DNA of 64,000 bases from Heligmosomoides polygyrus polygyrus (GCA_947396885.1 OX377204.1:2232001-2296000), one strand, 5' to 3'; shown: positions 41,535 through 54,049, counted from the stretch's first letter. Numbers and translations are program-made. The notes: generated from the letters alone by a model not told the origin.

Positions 41535-42220
41535 CAGTGCTCTAATTATGATCTTAAAATTGGTAAATGACTTGGAATTAGAACGAATAAAGTTTGTCAA
41601 CGTTTCTGTTGTCGAATTTTATTCAATCTCCTCTTCCAGCACAAGGGGTGGGCAGTGAAAGATCCAATTTCCCAGGCCAGAAAGCAACACATGTTAGACC
41701 TGAATTCTTCACTTGTTGAGCTGGCGCAAAATTTTTCTGTGATTTTTTTTCCAAAAACACCCATTACCAAACTCGCTCTAAGAATGCAAAAGTTTTGTCG
41801 ATCGGTATCTACAGAGTGTGTTTTGGACATTTGCCGTCTTCTATTCTTCACCAGGTTGTTTTTTCATAATTATTCCGGTACTCAGAGGGCCTGTGGGTGA
41901 AAAAAGAAGGCTCTTGGTTGGGTTCTGTGTTTTCCTCCGCGGACAACAAAGAGAGCACAGACTGAGCAAGGGAAGGAACTCCAGGATGTGGCCACATTTA
42001 GCACAGGTGTGGTGGGTGGATCACATCCAGGGTACTTTCAATGGACAGGGCCCTCTGCTTCATAAGTATCATTATTTCTGCCATCGCTAAGTATTAGTTT
42101 GTTTGTGTTATTACATAAATTTCCATGAATAAACGGAATAAATAAATAGATGTGTTCCTCCATTCACTAGCATATATCCCTTCTTTATTCAAATTTCTAC
42201 AGCATCAAACCACTAGAAGC
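41535..42220. other. Unannotated spacer
   Basis: No supported gene or repeat. Confidence 0.3.
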
Positions 42221-42484
42221 ATGGTAGCGCATTCCGAGATTGTGCCGGCTGTCGCGAGCATCCCAGTCCAAGATTCTTGTGTCGAAATTTCCGTTCAGAC
42301 AAACCGAACCTTCCATTTCGGTGAACTGGAACCAGAATTTTAGAAGGTAAAAACACTGACATGTTTAACGGCTTAACACCGCACGTCGGTATGTATGAAT
42401 CCAAATTGCCTCCACGACATCTCGTAGAAGTAGAGTGCGCGGCACGTCCCAACAAGATTGAGTAACGCTCTCCTTTATCCTTTA
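42221..42484 (+). mobile_element. tRNA-derived SINE, copy 13 (old)
   Basis: Strongly diverged in head and body, but the CTCCACGACATCTCGTAGAAG motif and tail CCTTTATCCTTTA identify it. Confidence 0.7.
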
Positions 42485-43650
42485 ACCGAAGTAGAAGCTC
42501 TCCGTCAGCGTAGTAGATGCTTTGTGTACTCCACAAACGTACTGATTCGCGCCGACCTTGCTTTATGGTCTTTATGGTCTTTTATGCTTTGTTCTGCGTC
42601 CTATATTTCACTAAACCACAACTCTCAGTAGACAGCTTTGATCCTGACATAGATCGGGAGCCTCATGAGCTGTAGGAGTTCTGCTTCAACGGGGTGGGTA
42701 TATGTCGTGAAAAAGCACAGCGGAGGTGCGAGATCGCGCCAGTCTTCAGAGCGTAACCATGGCAGCCAATGAGGCACCGACTCAGCCGCATAGACAGGGC
42801 ACTTGATTGGATGTCGCGATTACTGCAGGAGCGATGGCGAGTTCGTGCACTCCGCTCTATGTTCCCGCACCCCTGCTGTGCGCCTTTACGACATGCCTAC
42901 ATAGTACTGCGGTCACAACTCACTCATATGGCTGAGGAACGAGTTCACAACTACAAAGAATCTAAGGTATCGTGTTACCGAAAAGGCTTATGTGAGCATC
43001 GTTGGAGGATTTAGTCCACCTCTGCCCTTATCCGACCTACAAGAATGAACAGGATTTTTCGGTGCAGAATTCAAATCTCTCACTAAAAAAGAGGGTTCAT
43101 ATTATGTCAGACCTCGAAGACACTGTCAAGCAGTTATTTGTGCTCTTCATGCATAGTACACGTTGATAATACCCCTCTCTCACTCTACCTTAATACGCTG
43201 TTTCCCACCAGTGCCATAGTGTAGGCAAAAGCACTCCTCGAGCACAATTTGAAATGGAATTTCGTTCCGTGGGCAGTGCCTTGTAGCAGCTCTACAGCAC
43301 AACGCATTATGTCGCCCTCTATAACAATTGCCGGATCTATCCTCGTGAAGGAAAAGTGGTAAGTGAACTGAACACATGTAGGGTGACGCTCCATGGGGTA
43401 GGGAAGGTCAAAACAGTGTTAAATAAGAAACCACTTCAGTTCGTTTTCTTTGTATTATTGCCTATTTTTAGTTCTTGCGCCGTTGTTGAACAAATTGGAT
43501 ATGTCGTGAAGACGTCCCCTAATTCAAATTTCGGGGAACCTTGGCGCAGCGTTGTTTAACTATTAGTGTTCTTGTTACAGCCGTTCACCAAGATTGTTAT
43601 CAAATTTTTTGTTATCGTTATCGTTAGATTGTTATCAGTATCCAAAAACA
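42485..43650. other. Unannotated intergenic stretch
   Basis: A 69-codon minus ORF at 43185-43394 has a protein-like composition (FTRIDPAIVIEGDIMRCAVE) but no splice partners or known motif. Nothing else is recognised. Confidence 0.25.
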
Positions 43651-43946
43651 GGGGCGCATGGAGCGCAGTCGTAGGAGGCGCCGGCTGTCGCGTGCACCCG
43701 ATACCAGGTTCTTGGTTCGGATTTCCCGCCCAGGCCAACCAAGCCTTCCATCCTCCGGGTCGGCGAATTTTTACCAGACTTGTCTGGAAAGGATAAAGCA
43801 CTAACTTGTTCATCGGCTGGCCCCCGCAAGTCATTGTATGGCCAAATACGCATTCAATTCCCCTCCACGACATCCCGAAGAAGTAGAATGCGTGACGCAA
43901 CCCAAAGGGGATTTAATAACGCCGTTCTTTATCTTTTATCCTTTAT
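43651..43946 (+). mobile_element. tRNA-derived SINE, copy 14
   Basis: Full-length. The A box is mutated (GAGCGCAGTCGT); the B box is intact; tail CTTTATCTTTTATCCTTTAT. Confidence 0.8.
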
Positions 43947-44244
43947 AGCAATAGCATCTGAAAAATCAGCCTTTTTATCTCTATCAATTCTTTGTTTTGA
44001 ATCAGAGCAGTAGCGGATCCCTTGGCCGGCTCCCTACAACCCGACTTTTCGTGTGTGAGTTTTTTTTTCAATTTAAATAGTTTTCCGAACAATTCCTTCT
44101 TGAAGGAACGCAACGGGAGTTGTGAGAAAGTTAGCCCATACTTCACCAGACATTTTAAAGAGCAAATCACTTGCGCTATCAATTTTTTGGATGGCCGTTT
44201 AAGATCTATAACAGTTTCAATCACGCTACTGCATGTCGGTAGGT

Positions 44245-44310
44245 AGGGCAGCAAGTTCGAGTCCACCCTAGCGCTGGAGTTTTGATCGTAACAAACCACT
44301 GTTATATCAG
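44245..44310. mobile_element. Half foldback with tRNA-like module, copy P5
   Basis: Right half only: AAGTTCGAGTCCACCC, then GCGCTGGAGTTTTGATCGTA and ACAAACCACTGTTAT, the terminus seen in P1-P3. Confidence 0.5.
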
Positions 44311-44699
44311 TTCACAACCACAGTGCCAGCCACTTGGGGGTGAAGAAAAATGTTTGAACCTCAGATAATAAAAATCGGTAAAAGGACAACCAGCATCGTC
44401 TTACTGCGACCACTACTTTCCATATCTTACACCATGTTCCTACTTTTAATATAGGTGTTTATATTTGTTTAATGATTTTTCGTGATCGCCTGTTGTCTCT
44501 CTCTTTCAATTCTTCACCATTTTGGGGTCTGCTTCTCACTGTTCGCCTTGTATGGAGTCGCAACGACCCAACTGTTCCAATTGTTGACAAAAATTTCGCC
44601 TTAGAAAGCGCTGGTTGGGGTCCAATATCAATTTTTAGTAATTTTTGATTTTCCATAATTATATCATAATCTTTAATGTTTCGTTTTCTGTTGTGATGC

Positions 44700-44910
44700 T
44701 CGCTACCCGGCTTTGTTTCTGCATCTCATTTCGATTTCAGACATTATTGAATCGATTACGCGTATTTTCACAAAAAAGGTGACAGAGATATTGCAGAGTT
44801 CATCTGCAAAGTTCTTCACCTACATACCGAATGATGTTCCTTTCGAAAAGGGATTTGTTATCTCTCCGATTCGCATATCGTCACCGCCGTTTAGAGTGTG
44901 TGTTGAAACG
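44700..44910 (+). repeat. Diverged dispersed repeat, copy 1
   Basis: Homologous in the same orientation to 47240-47450: both contain TATTTTC-CAAAAAAG-GACAGAGATATTGCAG, then GGGATTTGTTA-CT-TCCGATT. No coding sense is shared. The rest of 44311-45640 shows no feature that I can support. Confidence 0.45.
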
Positions 44911-45644
44911 TTCTTCCGTTCGATTTCTCTCCCTTCTTACAAGAGAATTCTCGTAGCTCTCGTCGAATTGATCTTCTTCCAGGATCCGAATCATCTCTGA
45001 AGCCTTTGAAAATTCAAGGCAGTTGCGGCTTCATTTGTAGCGATTCTATATATCCTTCACTGCTTTCCTTTCGCAGAATTCTAGCTGAGAGCTGTATGCG
45101 TATCTTCACATGTTTTTAAATTCAAAACGATTTTTGCTGAAATACCGTATTTAATACAGAAATTGGGAACAAAGTGCGCACGCTCACACCTTCTTCACTA
45201 GTTTTCGAAGCGGATTTTATTTCGCTGGGCATACGGTAGGTGTTCGTGAACTCGATACGCGTTCTATGACTTATGACACTTGACGTTTCGTCGTTACGGT
45301 AGCAAAAATGACACCGTGGCCGGTGACCGTCGACGACGACGTCGTCATCGTCGTCGCTCATTAACGATTCATCATCCTAAATCCACACATCAATCTCACA
45401 CTGTTCGACGACGAGCGCTCGGCGCTTATCCTGTACCACCTGGGAGTGGTCCTTTCCACTTCGTCGTGCGTCTGCCTGGCATTGGTGGGCTGTTGTTCAC
45501 ATCTTCCTTCTTCTGAAGTGGATAGAATCATCCTTGGTAGTGGAATGTAAGTAGTAGTGTCACCTAAGGTAGACCATATTGAATGCTTTTGGGAGTACCC
45601 AGCGCCTTTTACCGCTAACCGTAGCATGAGGGTTAGGTAGGCTG

Positions 45645-45895
45645 GGGACACTTGCCGAGTGCGTACCGAATCGAGGTTCTTTGGTTCGGCTCCCACCCAG
45701 ATCAGCTGAAGTCTTCCAAACCTTTGTGATCAGGAAGTAGGCGTAAGTCCTGTGCGGAATGTATAAAACACTGACTTGTCTATCGGCTGATCACCGTGGC
45801 TAGCTAAATGCACCTTCGGCGCACGGTATGTCGCGGAGGCAGAATGCATGGCGCACTCCAGAAAACGACTGAATAACGTAGACCTTTGTATTCAT
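45645..45895 (+). mobile_element. tRNA-derived SINE, copy 15 (very old)
   Basis: Recognised from GACTTGTCTATCGGCTGATC, GTCGCGGAGGCAGAATGCAT and the CCTTTGTATTC tail. Confidence 0.5.
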
Positions 45896-45914
45896 GTTTC
45901 ATATAATATGAATT

Positions 45915-46361
45915 TGGCGAGCGATAGCGCAGTTGGAGGAGGCGTCGGTGCCCTGTTTAGTGTGCGTGACCTATCCTAGTCGGGAGGGGCAATCTTCAAG
46001 TGTTAGTTTCGTATGTCATCCACATAACCATATTCCCTAAATTTGACGGAAAGCCGTTGTATCAACAGAAGCTCTCGTAGAATCTCAAGCAAGGAACAGG
46101 AGGCGTAAAGCCCTTTATGCCCTGTCCGATTAGGATAGATCCTGTGTGCACTCACTCTCATTCAATATTTTCGGTTCGCATTTTCTGCCCAGGCCAGCTA
46201 TTTGGTAACAATCTTGTCTGGAAGGAGTAAAAACTTTTAAAAAATTAAAGTTTGGTCACCAAAGATCTTCACATAGATCAAATACGCGTCCACGTCCCGT
46301 AGAAGTAGAATGCGTGGCGCATCCTTGAAGAGCTTGTGTGACGCCGTCCTTTATCCTTTAT
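45915..46361 (+). mobile_element. tRNA-derived SINE, copy 16, with internal insertion
   Basis: The head at 45915-45955 (TAGCGCAGTTGG) is separated from the body (from about 46170) by about 210 bp of unrelated sequence. The body and tail (CCTTTATCCTTTA) are recognisable. Confidence 0.6.
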
Positions 46362-46492
46362 AGTAAAAAAAAACCATGTTCTTAAAATTCCTTCGCTTGC
46401 TTCTCGATGTAAAGAGTTCTGTGCCCACATGGTTCATAATGTGGTACATTTTGGGTTTACTACTCAAGAATTTATTGTGAAACAGTTATTTA

Positions 46493-46797
46493 AGGATGAA
46501 AAAGGATAAAGGACCGCGTTACTCACCTGGTCAGTCTCTTTTTGGGGAGCGCCACGCATTCTACTTCTACGGGATGTCGTGGAGGCGATATGAATGCGTA
46601 CTTGGCCATACAATGACTTGTGTGGGTCAGCCGATGAACAAGTCAGTGCTTTATCCTTCCCAGACAAGTCTAGTACCAATTCACCGACCCCGGAGGGATG
46701 GAAGGCTTGGTTGGCCTGGGCGAGAAATCCGAACCAGGAACCTGGTATCGGGTGCACGGTACAGGTGGCACCTCCTCCGTCTGCGTTTCACGTGCCC
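46493..46797 (-). mobile_element. tRNA-derived SINE, copy 17
   Basis: Inverted and nearly full-length. The A-box end is mutated (TGAAACGCAGACGG). Confidence 0.8.
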
Positions 46798-47089
46798 AAA
46801 ACAGTTACTTAATCTGTCGAATGAGCACACTAGAGGTGGTCTTCTAAAGATTGATCCGTCCAAAGGCAAGTTTATATGCTAGCTCTTTTTCATATAGAAC
46901 AGGCAGTGCATGCCCAAAGTTGGCATTTGAAGACATCTCAACAGCGTTATCGACAAAGCGGTTTAAACGCTTTGTTAGCAAACCATTACTTACGATTAGA
47001 TAGGTCTTTCTCGAGACAAGTTATACAAATACCATTTTGTCAGTGAACTATGTGCTTTTGTTTGATGTATAGTACTGGTTCAATTAATT

Positions 47090-47186
47090 AAGTGCGCATT
47101 AAATTTTTCTCCACGATATCCTGCAGAGGTAGAATGTCTGGCGCATTCTACGAAGGAACCCCGACGTCGTTCTTTTATCCTTAATT
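47090..47186 (+). mobile_element. tRNA-derived SINE tail fragment, copy 18
   Basis: Only the last ~95 bp: CTCCACGATATCCTGCAGAG to TTTTATCCTTAA. Confidence 0.6.
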
Positions 47187-47491
47187 TTGCACGAAGAAAC
47201 GGCTTTACACCTTCTGTCCTTCTCCATGTGCTGTTGCCATCTTGGTGGCTCTGTCTTGCTTGCGATCTCATTTCATTTTAGGAACTTATTGATTCGAATG
47301 TTTGTTGTATTTTCGCAAAAAAGTGACAGAGATATTGCAGTGTTCATTTGCATGATTCTTCGTCTTCGTGGAGTTGACGTTTTTAGGGGATTTGTTACCT
47401 TTCCGATTTCCATCATAGCCGCCCCCGTTTAGAGGTGTGGGGATTAGTGAATCTGGTGAATTAAAACTAAGGCATACTTTTGTCGTCATTT

Positions 47492-47656
47492 GGAATGGAT
47501 TCATCAGAGACTTATAGCAATTTAGCAGAGAAAATTACAGCCAAAATTCCTGATAGCGCGGCTTACCAAGCGATATGGTGAGCGATGAGCCGCGTTATCT
47601 GAGTTTTCCGCTGTGAATTCGCTGTCAAAGTTACGTAAGCCGTTGATGAATCCGAC
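47492..47656. mobile_element. ~170-bp MITE with ATTCATCA-GACTTA ends, copy 3
   Basis: GGATTCATCAGAGACTTATA mirrors TACGTAAGCCGTTGATGAAT. Uninterrupted relative of the MITEs at 16852 and 22786. Confidence 0.65.
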
Positions 47657-47782
47657 GCCTCGAGGTACATTCTTACCCTTTGGCTTTTCCTTCTGCATTT
47701 AAGGGCGTTTCAGAGTATACATAGTCACTGATTTCGTGCTTCTTATCCTATTTTTTCCGCGTTCTTCCTTCTTCTTCTGTGA

Positions 47783-48180
47783 CACGAACTCGATCCTACC
47801 CTCGATTCTTTCACTTTCACCTTCACCATCTGTCTTCTCCTTGATCATCGAGATGCTCGAGAGGGTGCCAACAGCGACTCTATTCGTCCCTATCGCGTGC
47901 CAGAGTGCTCCACTCCTTCCGCGCTCGTGGGACATGAAGAGCGTCATATGGTATGTCCAGAGCTCTCACGAGGAAGCTCGATCAACGCGTTGTTGGGCGT
48001 TCTGCCGTTCTCTCGACATCCAGTCGGTGACGGCTCTTGTCCAGCTACTGTCTGCGAAGCGGCCAACCCACCTAATTTTCGACGACCTGGACCGTCACGT
48101 CTTCCATATCAGTACAGTCATTACAAGAGAAAATTCGGTGCACGTCTGGAGGACGATTCACGGTGTACCCCTCCACATCT
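47783..48180 (+). other. Candidate exon of an unknown gene
   Basis: An open frame from 47783 ends at a possible donor CTG|GTAACT near 48180. The residues have mixed, protein-like composition (VPECSTPSALVGHEERHMVC, PATVCEAANPPNFRRPGPSR, YSHYKRKFGARLEDDSRC). A pyrimidine-rich tract precedes candidate acceptors around 47860-47875. No partner exon or known domain was found. It could be a chance ORF in GC-rich DNA. Confidence 0.25.
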
Positions 48181-48227
48181 GGTAACTTTACCCACGCGAA
48201 CGCAAGCTCAGGGCTTCTCCTCCAGTT

Positions 48228-48597
48228 AAGGCATAAAGGGCGGCGTTACTCAATCTCTTTTGGGATGCGCCATGCATTCCATTTCTATAGAAAACGTGCC
48301 GAAGACGTCCAACGTGCGCAGGGATTCTGAAGACGTGCCGTAGATGTCGTCCAAGATGTGTTGGAATTCACAAGACGTACTGAATGTCGTGGAGGCGATT
48401 TGAATTCGTATTTGGCCCTACTCATTTGTGGTGGCCAGCTGATGAACAAGTCAGCGCTTTATTCTTCCCAGACAAGTCTGGTTCCAATTCCAATTCCATA
48501 GGAATGAAAGGGTTGATTGGCCTGGGCGGGAAATCCGAATCAGCAGGAACCTGGTACACGACAGCCGCCACCGCCTCCGACTGTGCCCACGCGTCCT
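48228..48597 (-). mobile_element. tRNA-derived SINE, copy 19, split by minisatellite sequence
   Basis: Inverted copy interrupted at about 48298-48382 by two units of the GACGTC minisatellite, inside the GTAGAAGTAGAATGCG segment. The SINE resumes with ATGTCGTGGAGGCGATTTGA. Confidence 0.75.
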
Positions 48598-49620
48598 ACG
48601 GTTATTTCATAGTAGACATGTTTCCACACCTGAGGCGTTCAATTGGAAGCTTTTTGGGTAAATCGTGAAGATTTTATGGAGGAAAATGAGGGTGAACTCC
48701 TCCCCCTTGGTCTACACTTGAGCCGAAAATTCTAAGCAAGATCAGGCCCTCCCACTTTCTCAACGAGATGACAGCCAGCCAGCCAGCCAGTCCGCTGCGA
48801 CAAACAATACGGTACACCGCCGGACTGCACCGGAGCGAAACCGCACTGATCGTTTCTCCATCCTAGTTCTCCACATCGCCTTTTTCAGTAGACGTTTAAA
48901 GAGTGTCTTCTATGATTGATGACCTTTCCATGACGGATTTCCCTGTGAGCAACGTGCGGATATGAATCGTCGTCATCGTTCCGCGGTGCTTCATGTGGCC
49001 AGCGGCCGACAGGGTAGGGTAGCAGCTTTGTTTCTGCAATTTTTCTGCCCTTCTCGCTGGTATAATGTGTGACGAATGTGCGGTGTCGGTGCAGCAGCTT
49101 CTTTTGTGGCGTTCAACATCTACAAACTCCAGAAGAAGGCAGCAATAGTGTCCGGACGCAAGTGTGAAGAGAGCGTTGGATTACTCTGAAACGGCACCTT
49201 GTTTCTAGGCATTGGATTTGTCCAGCAAGGACTGTCAAGTCAGTCTATCACCTGAAGACGAGTGCGGTGGATCATTCTAAGATAATGAGTTTGATTGGTT
49301 CGTCGTCGTCTTCTTCTTCTTCTTAAACAAGAAACTGCCTTTTCATCAGAAAAATTACCCTATCCATCTCTAACTGGCGTTTCGTGAAACCAGGTTAGCT
49401 GGAGGTGTTCGGCCGGCCACCTGCTCAGGAACGTCATCGTCGTCGTCGTGTTCAACGTCTTCACCATGGCCTATATAAGTCTGCGAACATTCTCTGTTGT
49501 CCTCCCCTTTTCTCCCTCCTCATCCTCGTATTTGGAGCTCATCGTCAGAGCTTTCGTCCACCAAATGAGTGTAATTTTGTGCGCTCATCAAGAAAAACTG
49601 TTCTTATTATAAAAAAAGTA
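48598..49620. other. Unannotated intergenic stretch
   Basis: Contains a short (CCAG)n run near 48777-48790 and a (TCT)n run near 49305-49323. No gene supported. Confidence 0.3.
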
Positions 49621-50125
49621 GTAAAATAATAAATAAATATATAAATAAAATGAGATTAATTAATAAAAATATATTAAAACAAAAATTAATAAAAATAAAG
49701 AAATACAAAACAATAAAAATAAATAAATAAACTTACTTAATAATAATAAATCTTGATAATGATGAGTCAAAATAACTTATAAAATCATATTTTATTACCT
49801 CTTCGAATTGCACATCACGGTTTGGCTAACTTATTTTTTACTCTATTTTTATTTTACACTATTAGTCATTTATTTTCACTTACTAATTCGAATTCTCTCA
49901 AATGTCTCTAGTTTATATCTTTCCTTACTTATTCTTCCTCTTCTTTTCTTCATCTCTTCTCTCTTCCATCTTCTTTTTTCTTTTTTTATAGACAGATTTT
50001 GAAGAAATTAGTAAATAGTAAATAAAAATTAGTGAATCTTAAAATATACTCCTTTTCTTCACTGAAGAGCCATGGGAGGAGTATAACACAAAGGTTCGTC
50101 TGAAGGCAGTGGCGAAACGACCCTT
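49620..50125. repeat. AT-rich tract followed by hairpin motif, copy 2
   Basis: A/T tract 49620-50045, then ACTCCTTTTCTTCACTGAAG with GGGAGGAGT, then AAGGTTCGTCTGAAGGCAGT and GGCGAAACGA. Confidence 0.45.
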
Positions 50126-50254
50126 TTAATGTGTTTTATATTTTGTGACATAATAACCTTTTAATTAATTATAATTTTAAAATTCTAATATTTTACACCT
50201 TTCTTTACTTCTTTAAATTTTTCATTTAATCATCCTACTATATATAATCGGCTG

Positions 50255-51666
50255 ATGTCACGTGGAGGGGGGGGGCTGAAGCCAAAAGATGCCTACGACA
50301 GTACGGCGTATGCCAGCCGGGTTTTCTTTGAGCTTAACCATGGGCGATTCCTGGCGAACTATATCGTTGGCGGCTGATCGTCCAAGTTTACGAGATATTC
50401 AAAGGGCAACGCATCAGGGTATGAATGGGGATCGAGGGCAGAGCGCAGAGATTCAGTAGGCGTGCCCTAGACGTCCTTCAGGTGCGTCTGGATTCAGAAG
50501 ACGTGTTGAAGACGTCGTCTAACGTGCGTAGGGATTCAGAAGACGTGCTGATGATGTCGTCTAACGTGCGTAGGGATTCAGAAGACCTGCGCTAGACGTC
50601 GTCCAACGTGCGTAGGGATTCAGAAAATATCGTTGGTGGCTGATCGTCCAAGTTTACGAGATATTCAAAGGGCAACGCGTCAGGGTATGAATGAGGGCAG
50701 AGCATCGAGGACAGAGCGCAGGGATTCAGGAGGCGTGCACTAGACGTCCTTCAGGTGCGTCTAGATTCAGAAGACGTGTTGAAGACGTCGTCTAACGTGC
50801 GTAGGGATTCAGGAGATCTCGCTAGACGTCGTTAGTCAAGATTCAGAAGACCTGCGCTAGACGTCGTCCAACATGCGTAGGAATTCAGAAGATGTGCTGA
50901 AGACCTCCTTCAACGTACGCAGGGATTCAGAAGACGCGCTAAAGATGTCGTCCAACTTGCGTAGGGATAAGGGCGACCAATAGGAGAGAACCAACAAACG
51001 GGGACCATTAGAGGGGGAGCGTGAATAAGTGGGGGGGGGGACCAGCATTTTCCCCCAACATCGTTCAGTGTGTGTAGGATTTCTGAAGGCGGTTTACAGA
51101 AGTCGTGGCACGTGTGTCAGTGTGCAGAAGGAGTGTCACAGACGTCGTGGCAACGTAGTCCTGACGGAAGCACTACGTTGCCACGACGTCTGTGACACGT
51201 GAATCGACACTCAGTGTCACATGCGCGTGCTTGATTCTCACTCCGTTTCTTTGCAGTACATAGGAAAGGAAGTATTTCGGGAGGGGGGGGGGTAGAGGGA
51301 GTGACCACGGGATTCGGAGGAGTACTATTGCCGTCGGACAGTAGCGGTGCCGACATTAATTTTAATTATGATTTTGCTGATTAAGCACCGGATTGGGACT
51401 CTCATTACCTGTTCCTCGACACATAGAGAACGAGCGCTTCGGAGAACAAGTCGCGTGAATGTGATGGAGGGTGGATTGGCTTCATATGCGCACTGAAAAT
51501 TCTGTCCTACCATATCCCACTGTACTAATCTATACAGTAAAACCGGTTTTTTACTGTAGGAATGTCTAAAGAAGAAAGGAGGAAGATTGGGGTTATTCTA
51601 TTCTCGGGGTTTCGGGCGAAGCTCCCAACCAGACGTTTGCCGGCCGCTAGGCCGCTGAACGTCTGG
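50255..51666. mobile_element. ~1.4-kb element carrying the 42-bp minisatellite, copy 2 (inverted)
   Basis: Inverted relative to 22856-24248, matching it along the poly-G/C tract, the minisatellite, a CACTACGTTGCCACGACGTC palindrome (about 51135-51200) and the terminal hairpin (51629-51666). It lacks the MITE found at 24086-24235 and so preserves that empty site. Confidence 0.65.
50445..50965. repeat. 42-bp minisatellite array, copy 2
   Basis: About a dozen units, partly reorganised by a duplicated ~190-bp block (CGTTGG-GGCTGATCGTCCAAG occurs twice). On the minus strand the units nearest 50857-51000 keep one frame: LDDIFSASSESLRTL, then KEVFSTSSEFLRMLDD. Confidence 0.7.
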
Positions 51667-51887
51667 CGTTTTATATTGCAGTCTTCCACATTTGAATGTC
51701 CCCCTTCCATCTGGCCTCTCACTTTTCTCCATCTCAAGATTGCGTAAGAAACAAGGGTGTATGATGCAAGGGTCTACGTGGATATGTCTTTAACGCATTG
51801 TTTGGTTACTGAAGAAGCTCCATTGTCATGAGTTCAATGCTGTTCTTTTACTAACCTTCTTTTAGCACGTCTTATAAACGTATAAAA

Positions 51888-52176
51888 TAAAGGATAAAGG
51901 ACTGCGTTACTCAAACCCTTCTGGGATGCGCCAGCGCATTGTACTTCTACGGGATGTCGTGGAGGCGATTTGAATGCGTATTTGGCCTACAATGACTTGC
52001 AGTGGCCAGCCGATGAACAAGTCAGCGCTCCATCCTTCCCAGACAAGTCTGGTACCAATTCACCGACCCCGGAGGAATGGAAGGCTTGGTTGGCCTAGGC
52101 GGAAAATCCGAACCAGGAACTTGGTGTCCGGTGCAGACGATAGCCGGCACCTGCTCCGACTGCGCTACACGCGCCC
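51888..52176 (-). mobile_element. tRNA-derived SINE, copy 20
   Basis: Inverted, near full-length, with a perfect A box on the minus strand at the right edge. Confidence 0.85.
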
Positions 52177-52261
52177 TCCACGATGGCAAGCCGATGTACA
52201 AAACAGTATACAAGTCTAGTAAATTTAAACTAACAAAGAATTGGACCAAAATAAAAATTAT

Positions 52262-52350
52262 AAAAAGACCACAGCGTTACCTAACCCCTGTAGGATGAGC
52301 CACGCATTCCTCTATCATTGGGATATCGTGGAGGTGGTTTGAATGCATGA
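52262..52350 (-). mobile_element. tRNA-derived SINE tail fragment, copy 21
   Basis: Only the 3' third is present, next to copy 20 in the same orientation. Confidence 0.55.
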
Positions 52351-52739
52351 ATGCGAAAAGACGAATCATTAGAATCACAAGAGCGGGTGACTTCTATCGA
52401 ATGGCACGAAAACACGTTAAGCTTTATACCTTTCTTGACGCATAACTGTCAGCCGTGTGGAGTCGTTTTTCGCAGGGTTCAAGCAGGCACTCATGCAAGA
52501 GTGTAAGGCAATGAAGCGGCTTAACCCTTTGACAGCTGTCTTCATCTCCGGGCTCAAAACTGATGGCCGTCTTAAACCCGATTTTTGAGCTGTTTGTAAT
52601 CAACCTTAGGTAGATACTTAAGTGACCCATCTTCGCTCCTTCTGTGGATCATAGCATGGTCTTCATGCGCTTCTTATCGTCGTCATCGGCAAATAGGAAA
52701 TTATTTACATCCGGACCGTATATGTAGGTGCAATTTATG

Positions 52740-53532
52740 CCATTTTCACGTCGAAATGGTCAAACTTCAAATCAATATGGCCACTTTTGCATTAAATTGA
52801 ACACACATCCAAGCTAATCCAAGACTTTTGAACTCAAAGCGAACTCTTCCAAACAGAAATGAGCTTCTTTTACATTAGACTAGAGATTCCGGAAAGGTTC
52901 AAGTACTTTTTGTTGAAGGAAAATTTTAGTATAACTTTTTGAAGGTGTAATTAACCTACCTAATAACTGTTGTTGTTTAAACACATTGTTTGAAATTTTA
53001 TAACATTTTTCGTTGCTTTTTTTGACGAAAAATTATCGTTTAAAGCTTGTTTCAAAGAGTAGGAAGGCTGCCATTTTTAGCACCAAATAGTGATTGCGCC
53101 GTGCCCTTTTCCAACACGTCGCCAATTTTATCCGATTGATTGTAGAATTTCTGTTTGCATGGAGTTTCACGCCTACAAACGGTACAGCAATAACAACCGT
53201 AAAGAATGTACATATCTGATCTTTAAATAGGCTTCATGCTTGCTTTCTTTGCTGTTTTTAAGACATAGGTGTTCATTTTCTCTGAAAAATAAAGGTTTAT
53301 AAAATTATTACTCTTATTATCGCAAGCAAACTACAAAATTTCAAAGAAAGTTACACCAAATTTTCCTTGAGTAAAAAATTATTCTAACCCCCTTATTGAG
53401 TCTCTAGTTTAACTTGCTTGAAGGTCAATCGGATTAAGAAGAGTTCGCTGTGATTTCAACGTCGCAATGCCGGCTTATAAGAGTCCAATGTCCAATTTTA
53501 TTTAAAAATTGCTCATTTCAACATGAAAATGG
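52740..53532. repeat. Large AT-rich palindromic element, copy 2 (fullest)
   Basis: Begins CCATTTTCACGTCGAAATGG and ends CATGAAAATGG. Inner arms GTTGAAGGAAAATTTTAGTA and TTTTCCTTGAGTAAAAAATT are also inverted repeats. 793 bp in all, with no coding content. Partial relatives: 13965-14768, 54050-54279, 55940-57080, 59030-59641. Confidence 0.6.
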
Positions 53533-53602
53533 TATATGCGCCAAGCTGGCTAACTTTGTAAACAAACTGCGCGTTTTTCGAAAAAAAAAACGTCTTCAAA
53601 AT

Positions 53603-53910
53603 GAAAGATAAAAGATAAGGATAAGGATAAGAGAAGGCGTTACTCAACCCCTTCTGGGATGCGCCGGCGCATTCTACTTCTACGGGATGTCGTGGAGACA
53701 ACATGAATGCGTATTTGGCCATACAATTACTTGCGGTGGCCAGCCGATGAACAAGTCAGCGCTCTATCCTTCCCAGACAAGGCTGGTACCAATTCACCGA
53801 CCCCGGAGGGATGGAAGGCTTGGTTGGCCTGGGCGGGAAATCCGAACCAGGGACCTGGTATCGGGTGCACGCGACAGTCGGCGCCTCCTCCGACTGCGCT
53901 ACACGCGCCC
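53603..53910 (-). mobile_element. tRNA-derived SINE, copy 22 (near-consensus)
   Basis: Inverted, well preserved in all parts, with a longer tail on the minus strand (TTATCCTTATCCTTATC). Confidence 0.85.
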
Positions 53911-54049
53911 AATTGGCTCGAAAGATAAAAAACTAACAAGAAACTAAAACTAAATCTTTCCAAATTTAGTTCACTCTTTTTCCTTAAAAATGAAAGTTTT
54001 ATAAAATCCTTGCTCTCTTTGCTGTCGAGCTTTAATTTCTTCTCCAAAA

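Noticed and set aside
46464..46882. Recurrent ORFs of 60-130 codons with HPIPGSWFGFPAQANQAFHP or RIWPYNDL motifs throughout the window
   Set aside because: All are translations of the tRNA-derived SINE in different frames and both strands.
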